DNA of 64,000 nt from Halolamina sp. CBA1230. GTDB lineage: Archaea; Halobacteriota; Halobacteria; Halobacteriales; Haloferacaceae. The DNA lies in contig NZ_CP054587.1 in the NCBI RefSeq assembly GCF_002025255.2, forward strand, positions 930,001 through 994,000. The letters run 5' to 3'. The position numbers were made by a program, and so were the translations under genes. Numbering within the stretch: the stretch's first letter is position 1; each line of letters opens with the position of its first letter. The notes under the pieces were generated by a model that did not search any database, was not told the origin of the DNA, and saw only the letters and a list, made by a program, of their open reading frames with translations. Of this stretch, positions 58,598 through 64,000 are shown piece by piece.

Positions 58598-59138
58598 GTC
58601 AGTAACACCGTGAAAGCCCCTGTCGGCTCGACTCCCGGGACTCGTTGCGCTCCTCGCTCCGCTGTCGTTCGAGAGAGCGAAGCTCTCTCGTGATGACGAG
58701 AGACGCCTTCGGCGTCTCTCGAACCACGGTGCTTACTTCGTCCGGGTTCGTCGAGCCGACAGCCCCTTTCAGTCCCACCCAACTGCACAGCCCACACGCC
58801 TCCCCAGCCGATTCGCTCCCTTCGGTCGCTCATCCCTCACGCTGAGGCGTCGACGAGAGCCGCAGGCTCTCGTCTGCCAATCAGAAATCTCCGATTTCTG
58901 ATGACGCGGCACAGGGCCGCGCCCGTTTCGCGCCACTGCAGCTGCGGTGTAATGGTAGCATCGGCGCCGACGCGCGAGCGAGCGCCGGCGCCAATGGGGA
59001 GGAGTGGGGACGCCACGCTGCGCCGGGCCTCGTGCCCGGCGCGTCCTGTGGGTGTTCCCGTGAACGAAGCGAACGGGAGCCAGCGAGACGCTTCGCGTCT
59101 CGCGTGGGACTGAAAGGGGCTTTCACGGTGTTTCTGAC
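58598..59138 (+). repeat. Large palindromic intergenic element, copy F (distinct ends, nested palindromes)
   Basis: The outer ends are a 23-base inverted repeat matching at 22 positions (58598-58620 and 59116-59138; includes AACACCGTGAAAGCCCC). Inside, an 18-base perfect inverted repeat (AGCCCCTTTCAGTCCCAC at 58761-58778; complement at 59104-59121) bounds the shared core. A further 13-base pair (CTGTCGGCTCGAC, 58620-58632 and 58750-58762) bounds two hairpins. The 54-base module (58852-58905) is identical to that of copy A. No gene is supported between 58,475 and 59,257. Confidence 0.8.
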
Positions 59139-59257
59139 CCAATCAGTAGCGCCACTCAAACGGGCAGGACCGTCGAACAGTACCTCGAACCCACGAACCC
59201 ACGATCAGTCGAATCACGGACAAAACTTTACCACTGTCCCCCTGTTCCGTACTGCCA

Positions 59258-61651
59258 ATGGACAGAGAAACGACTCGCCGAGCCCTCCTCTCCGTCGTCC
59301 TCGGCGCGGGCGTCGGCGGGATGGCGCTTCCCCAGGCACGCTCCTACCTCCGGCGGTTCGCCCCCGGCTCCGGCAGCGTCTGGGGCGCCGCGACCGGCAG
59401 CGCCCCCGACGAACTCTCGAGCCCGTACGGGCCGGCCACGGTCCGCTACGACGACTACGGCGTTCCGCACGTCGAGGCTGAGAGCGAGCGCGCGGCCTAC
59501 TACGCGACGGGCTACTGCCACGGCGCCGACCGCTACTTCCAGATGGATCTCTACCGCCGGCGGATGGCCGGCCACCTCTCCGAGGTCGTCGGGACGGCGA
59601 CCGTCGACTCCGACGCGTTCCACCGGCAGATGGATTTCGAGGGGGCCGCCGAGGCGACCTGGGAGCGCGCCGAGGGGACCGAAACCGGCGACGTGGTCGA
59701 TGCGTACGTCGAAGGGGTCAACCACGCCCGCGAGGCCGAACCGACGCCGATCGAGTACGGGCTGCTGGAGTTCGAGCCACAGCCCTGGACCCCGACGGCG
59801 ACGCTGCTGGTCCAGAAACAGATCTCGTGGGGGCTGACCGGCTCGTTCCGCACGCTCCGGCGCGCGCTGGCGCGTGACCGCCTCGGCGCCGACGCGACCG
59901 AGACCCTCTACCCCCGGATCATGGACCACGAGACGCCGATCCTCCGCGGCGGCGAGCCGGCGGCGGCGATGGACGGCCCGGACGCGACGACGCCCGATCC
60001 CGGGATGGTCTCCTGGCTCGCGAACTTCGAGACCGACCCCGGGATCGGCTCGAACTCCTGGGTCGTCGCCGGCGAGCACACCGCCTCGGGGGACCCGATC
60101 GTCGCCAACGACCCGCATCTCCAGCTCTCGGTGCCGCCGATCTGGTACGAGCAGCACGTCGTCGGCCCCGAGTTCGACAGCCGCGGCGTGGCGTTCCCGG
60201 GGGTCCCGTTCGTCGTGATCGGGCAGAACCACGCCGGCGCGTGGGGGTTCACCAACGCCGGCGCGGACGTGATCGACTTCTACGCCTACGACACCGTCGA
60301 CGGCGGCGACGGCTACGAGTACGGCGACGGCGTCCGGCAGTTCGACACGCGAACGGAGACGATCGAGGTCGCCGGCGGCGAGAACGTCGAGATTCAGGTG
60401 AAGCGGTCGGTCCACGGCGCCGTCCTGAGCGGCTACCCCGACGGCGACGGGTTCGAGACCGCCGACGAGCTCGGCGTCGCCTGGACCGGGCTGTCGGCCA
60501 CTCGAACGGTCGAGGCAGTCCGCGAACTCAACCTCGCGGACGGCCTCGACGACGCCGAAGCGGCGATCCGGAAGTTCGACGAGCCGACACAGAGCTTCGT
60601 CTACGCCGACCGCGACGGGAACACCTACTACTGGGTCACCGGCCAGATCCCCATCCGCACGGTCGACGGCGAGCCGGCCCGGGGGACGCGGATCTTCGAC
60701 GGCTCCGCGATGGCGGGCGAGTGGGGCGAGGGGTACGAACCGTACGGCGAGTCCTCGTGGGCGGGGTTCGTCCCCTACGAGGAGAAACCCGGCGTCCGCA
60801 ACCCCGACTACGTCGCGACCGCGAACCAGCGGATCACCAACGACCCCGAACGGTACCTCTCGGAGGGGTACGCACCGCCGTTCCGCGGGCGACGGATCTA
60901 CGACCGCCTCGACGCCCGCGCCGAAAGCGAGGCGCCGATGGACGCGGCGTTCCACCGCGACCTCCAGACCGACGTCGTCGACGCACGCTACGACCTGTTC
61001 CGGCCGATCGTCGCGGAAGCGGTCGAGACTGGCGACACGGGTGGGGGCGACCTCGACGCTCCCGACGCCGAATCGCTGCTCGATTGGGACGCCGAGATGC
61101 GGCCCGACGCCGCCGAACCGCTGTTGTTCGATCAGTGGCTCCGGGACTTCCGCGAGCGGACGTTCGGCGGCGCGTTCGACGACGCCGGCCTCCCAGAGGG
61201 GTTCCCGCGGCCGAACTTCTGGGTGCTCGAGACCCTCCCCCCGGACAGCGAGTGGTTCGACGGCGACCGAGCGGCAGCGGCGGCGGACGCGATAGCGAAG
61301 AGCCGCGAGCGAATCGACAGCGAGGGGTGGGAGACGTACGGTGACTGGAACCGCGTCCGGTTCACTCACCCGTTCGACCAGTCGTTCCTCAACTACGAAC
61401 AGCGCCCCACCGCGGGCTCGCCCGGGACGGTCCGGAACTTCCACAGCGAGGCGTCGACGGGCGCGAGCTGGCGGATGGTCGCCACGTTCGACGGCGACTC
61501 GCGAGCGGTGCTCCCCGGCGGGAACTCGGGCGACTACTTCTCGCAACATTACGACGACCAGCTATCGATGTGGGCCGACGGCGAGTACAAGTCGATGGCG
61601 CGGACGCTGCCGGATGGCGTCGATCTGGCGTTCGAGGAGGGGGAGCGATGA
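59258..61651 (+). CDS. Penicillin acylase-family Ntn hydrolase, probably Tat-exported
   Basis: The product has 797 residues. TTRRALLSVVLGAGVGGMALP at the N-terminus is a twin-arginine-type export signal. VRYDDYGVPHVEAESERAAYYATGYCHGADRYFQMDLYRR opens the alpha chain. DPGIGSNSWVVAGEHTASGDPIVANDPHLQLSVPPIWYEQHVV is the family cleavage site: the Ser of GSNSW becomes the N-terminal nucleophile of the beta chain after self-cleavage. FVVIGQNHAGAWGFTNAGADVIDFY follows. Such enzymes cleave acyl amides, including acyl-homoserine lactones and beta-lactam side chains. The next gene overlaps its stop by four bases. Confidence 0.9.
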   Translation: MDRETTRRALLSVVLGAGVGGMALPQARSYLRRFAPGSGSVWGAATGSAPDELSSPYGPATVRYDDYGVPHVEAESERAAYYATGYCHGADRYFQMDLYRRRMAGHLSEVVGTATVDSDAFHRQMDFEGAAEATWERAEGTETGDVVDAYVEGVNHAREAEPTPIEYGLLEFEPQPWTPTATLLVQKQISWGLTGSFRTLRRALARDRLGADATETLYPRIMDHETPILRGGEPAAAMDGPDATTPDPGMVSWLANFETDPGIGSNSWVVAGEHTASGDPIVANDPHLQLSVPPIWYEQHVVGPEFDSRGVAFPGVPFVVIGQNHAGAWGFTNAGADVIDFYAYDTVDGGDGYEYGDGVRQFDTRTETIEVAGGENVEIQVKRSVHGAVLSGYPDGDGFETADELGVAWTGLSATRTVEAVRELNLADGLDDAEAAIRKFDEPTQSFVYADRDGNTYYWVTGQIPIRTVDGEPARGTRIFDGSAMAGEWGEGYEPYGESSWAGFVPYEEKPGVRNPDYVATANQRITNDPERYLSEGYAPPFRGRRIYDRLDARAESEAPMDAAFHRDLQTDVVDARYDLFRPIVAEAVETGDTGGGDLDAPDAESLLDWDAEMRPDAAEPLLFDQWLRDFRERTFGGAFDDAGLPEGFPRPNFWVLETLPPDSEWFDGDRAAAAADAIAKSRERIDSEGWETYGDWNRVRFTHPFDQSFLNYEQRPTAGSPGTVRNFHSEASTGASWRMVATFDGDSRAVLPGGNSGDYFSQHYDDQLSMWADGEYKSMARTLPDGVDLAFEEGER

Positions 61652-61977
61652 ACGCCCTCGACGATCTGCGGTGCGACCGCCGGACGCGGCTCGCGGCGAC
61701 GGTCGCCGCCGTCGCCATCGGGCTCGGGTTCGCCACCCTCCACTGGGCGGGGCTGCTGGCCGCGGGGGCGCTGGTGGCGCTCCCACAGCGCTCGGTCGGG
61801 CGCGGCGTCGCCGCCGGCGTCGGACTGGGCGTGTTGGTCGTCGTCGCCTTCCTCGCACGCCTCGCGCTCGCGGGGACGCTTGGGTCCGTGCTCGCGATGG
61901 GGCAGCCGACGTGGCTCGCGCTGGGGATCGGACTGCTGCTCCCGCCGTTCGGGTCGCTGCTGCGCGGGGTCGTCTGA
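61648..61977 (+). CDS. Small membrane protein coupled to the acylase
   Basis: The product has 109 residues. The basic start (LDDLRCDRRTRLA) is followed by about four hydrophobic stretches (ATVAAVAIGLGFATLHWAGLLAAGALVAL, GVAAGVGLGVLVVVAFLARLALAG, PTWLALGIGLLLPPFGSLLRGVV). It starts within the acylase stop (ATGA overlap) and so is co-translated. The family is unknown. Confidence 0.7.
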   Translation: MNALDDLRCDRRTRLAATVAAVAIGLGFATLHWAGLLAAGALVALPQRSVGRGVAAGVGLGVLVVVAFLARLALAGTLGSVLAMGQPTWLALGIGLLLPPFGSLLRGVV

Positions 61978-62044
61978 TCTTCCGGCGCGGTGAGTAAACC
62001 CCAGTCCGTGGTGAGTTGATGCGGATCCAACACGAAGCCCGTGT

Positions 62045-62648
62045 ATGACCGAGTCGGAGGTGATCGAGGAGCGCTACGGCGACGAACTCGACGAGGACAG
62101 CGAGGAGTTCCTGGAGGTTGCCGTCGACGGCGCCGAGCGGATGAAGGCGATGATCGACGGGCTGCCGAGTTCTCCCGCGTCGAAACCCGCGCAACCCTCT
62201 CGAACCGACCGATCTGGCGTCGGTGCTCGACGACGTGCGGACCGATCTCCAGCTCCGGATCGAGGAGACCGGCGCCGAGATCACCGCGGACGAGCTCCCG
62301 ACCGTCGAAGGCGACGAGGGACAGCTCAGACAGGTGCTCCGGAACCTCGTCGAGAACGCGATCGAGTACAGCAGCGACGACTTCCCGGCGATCGAGATCA
62401 CCGCCGAACGCGAGGGTGACCGATGGCGGATCGACGTGACCGACGACGGCGTGGGAATCGATCCCGACGATCAGGACCGGGTGTTCGAGGTGTTCCAGCG
62501 GCTCCATGCCCGGAGCGAACACGACGGCACCGGGATCGGGCTGGCGCTCTGCAAGCGGAGCCTGGAGCGCCACGGCGGCGACATCTGGGTGGAGTCCGCA
62601 GCTGGCGAGGGGGCGGCGTTCTCGTTCACGCTGCCGGCCGTTGAGTGA
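62045..62648 (+). pseudogene. Decayed sensor histidine kinase (5' truncated, two frameshifts)
   Basis: The remnant begins IEERYGDELDEDSEEFLEVAVDGAERMKAMIDGL, the part of a HisKA helix pair after the phospho-accepting His, which is missing together with any sensor domain. The frame then shifts to EFSRVETRATLSNRP near 62165 (apparent loss of one base) and again to LASVLDDVRTDLQLRIEETGAEITADELP near 62212 (apparent loss of four bases, CGAT, from a repeat). The HATPase_c domain is intact (N box LRNLVENAIEYSS, D-x-G-x-G in DDGVGIDPDD, GTGIGLAL). The last 140 codons are still an open frame from 62223. Confidence 0.85.
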
Positions 62649-62811
62649 GGGCGCCCCCGAATCCCTCTAAAGACCTCGTTCCGCGCGACCGTGAGCGATG
62701 GGAAAACGGCACTCCATCCGCGGAAGCGCACCGAACGCTACCACCTCAGCGTCGACGGTAACTGAACCTGCCAGTCAGGAACCTTTTCAGTAGCCATCGA
62801 GAATAGCGCTC
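62649..62811. other. Non-coding gap before the sulfatase
   Basis: There is no supported gene. A 24-codon GTG frame at about 62690 has no family. AACCTTTTC at about 62780-62788 is a TATA-like box about 30 bases before the GTG at 62812. Base composition turns AT-richer from here. Confidence 0.45.
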
Positions 62812-64000
62812 GTGCAAACAGTCCTTATAACCGTCGACTCACTTCGAGCGGACCATCTCGGACAGTACGGCTATGATCGGGATACGATGCCGGTGCTTGA
62901 CGAACTTCTCGACGGGGGTACTCGGTTCGAAAACGCGTTCGCTAACGCACCCTACACCCGGATATCCGTTCCCTCCCTCCTCACTTCCGAGTATCTTGCC
63001 TACGACGACCTCGAGCGAACACCGACCATCGCGTCACGTCTCGAAGACGAGGATATCACTACAGCGGTTATCGGGACACAAACCGGTATCGGCCTCGTTG
63101 ATGGCGACTTCAATTTCGGCGAGACCATCGACCTCGGGCGGGATTCCTACCACGAGGAAGCGAACACGGAAACATCCGCGATGAAACGCGTACAGCAGGA
63201 ACTGAGCAGCCTGGCCGTCTCAGCTAGTGACTGGCTGCAGGCGAAAGGAGCGACGGGGGTGAACAAACGTCTCCGTGGGATCTATCGGACGTTCTTTGGT
63301 GGCATGGGGTTCAACCACCTTGGCTACACGAGCGCCGAGAAGGTCACGGATCGGGCTATCGAATGGGTGAACGAACACGCCTCCGAGCCGTTCTTCCTGT
63401 GGCTCCACTACATGGAAGCCCACCGTCCGTACGGTGTTCACGACGAGAACCCAGCGTATCTGGATCGACAGCTGTCCGAAGAGAGGATAAAACAGTTGAT
63501 GGAGTCGGCCGGCACAGCCCCTGAGCAGGTGGCTGAGGAGGAACGGCAGCTACTGATAGATCTCTACGACTCGGACGCACGCTACTGCTCGCGGCAGCTA
63601 TCGAGACTGTTCGATTCGTTTCGTTCGGCCGGTCTCTGGGACGACGCGAACATCGTCTTCACGAGCGATCACGGCGAAGAGTTCCGTGAACACGGGTCGT
63701 TCTTCCATCGGAACTACCCGTACGACGAGCTTACACACGTCCCCCTGATTACTCGAACACCCGATCAAGGAACACCCGATGACGTCTCCGAACAGCGTGA
63801 ACTGCTCGACGTCACGCCGACAGTATGTGACCTCCACGACATCTCACTCGAAGACGCCACCCTCTGTGGCCGATCGCTGTTTGACGAGAGCGAACGGGAG
63901 AGACTGTTCGCGCTCGGACAGCCGATCGGTGAACCATCTGCCGTCGCCGTTCGCACCGACAGGTGGAAGTACGTCCACTCCGCGGAGACCCGCCAGCTGT
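62812..64000 (+). CDS. Sulfatase/alkaline-phosphatase-superfamily hydrolase (C-terminus beyond window)
   Basis: About 396 residues from a GTG start are visible. VLITVDSLRADHLGQYGYDRDTMPVLDEL holds the first metal Asp residues, and FFLWLHYMEAHRPYG and IVFTSDHGEEFREHGSFFHRN carry the later metal ligands. At the nucleophile position canonical sulfatases have C/S-x-P-x-R; here the loop reads NAPYTRISVPSLLTS, with no C-x-P-x-R, so a formylglycine sulfatase is unlikely and Thr or Ser may serve as nucleophile. Members of this branch occur in cell-surface glycan clusters. Composition is AT-richer than the core. Confidence 0.85.
   Translation, partial: MQTVLITVDSLRADHLGQYGYDRDTMPVLDELLDGGTRFENAFANAPYTRISVPSLLTSEYLAYDDLERTPTIASRLEDEDITTAVIGTQTGIGLVDGDFNFGETIDLGRDSYHEEANTETSAMKRVQQELSSLAVSASDWLQAKGATGVNKRLRGIYRTFFGGMGFNHLGYTSAEKVTDRAIEWVNEHASEPFFLWLHYMEAHRPYGVHDENPAYLDRQLSEERIKQLMESAGTAPEQVAEEERQLLIDLYDSDARYCSRQLSRLFDSFRSAGLWDDANIVFTSDHGEEFREHGSFFHRNYPYDELTHVPLITRTPDQGTPDDVSEQRELLDVTPTVCDLHDISLEDATLCGRSLFDESERERLFALGQPIGEPSAVAVRTDRWKYVHSAETRQL

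Noticed and set aside
62690-62764. 24-codon GTG frame between the kinase fossil and the sulfatase
   Set aside because: It is too short, without a family and without packing against a neighbouring gene.

Overview
The window is haloarchaeal chromosome. It shows high GC with strongly acidic proteins, archaeal TATA boxes about 25-30 bases before start codons, many leaderless or ATGA/GTGA-overlapping genes, archaeal informational genes (rps13-rps4-rps11-rpoD, rpl18e-rpl13-rps9-rpoN-rpoK, eno, rps2), archaeal lipid-precursor kinases, haloarchaeal-only small families and a PGF-CTERM-like surface protein. I do not name a genus.

Region 1 (about 1-12,000) is an accessory island. It is visibly AT-richer than the rest and full of small unknown genes. 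It holds the start of a nuclease-like gene, a methyltransferase-CBS-HEPN fusion, a DUF2971-like gene, a serine recombinase, a tandem family of four tiny acidic proteins sharing a VADTP..DPR core followed by a membrane protein, a three-gene mini-operon, a transposase-less segment bounded by IS-like inverted repeats, a TumE-type toxin-antitoxin pair and a Schlafen/AlbA_2 protein. An IS6-family element lies at 13.3-14.0 kb.

Region 2 (12-36 kb) is high-GC housekeeping DNA. It includes a Usp protein with an APC permease-Usp fusion, a zinc-ribbon winged-helix regulator, an alpha/beta hydrolase, a surface protein, a ZIP transporter, a GGGP-synthase-like gene, uridine kinase, tRNA-Ser(UGA), a UDG-family glycosylase, an Mrp Fe-S carrier divergent from moaA, a nucleotidyltransferase pair and a BKACE enzyme.

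Region 3 (36-45 kb) is the conserved ribosomal protein/RNA polymerase/enolase cluster with tRNA-Ser(GCU) and tRNA-Leu(CAG), followed by mevalonate kinase and isopentenyl phosphate kinase. Region 4 (45-62 kb) has thymidine kinase, a RecJ-like protein with degenerate catalytic motifs, elp3, rqcH, mptE, pelota and a penicillin-acylase-family enzyme, so several translation-fidelity and ribosome-rescue genes lie close together. After a decayed histidine kinase the DNA becomes AT-richer again and ends inside a sulfatase-type gene, which may start another accessory region.

The most striking non-coding signal is a family of six large intergenic elements (about 19.1, 25.6, 30.1, 42.2, 49.5 and 58.6 kb). 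They have inverted-repeat ends, a shared G-rich core and internal hairpins whose stems differ between copies while staying perfectly self-complementary. A 54-base two-hairpin module sits at different positions and in both orientations in different copies. A second strong signal is a run of seven hairpins (17.8-18.07 kb) ending in a TnpB-tail-like reading frame, which resembles a stranded omega/sot RNA of an IS200/IS605-type element.
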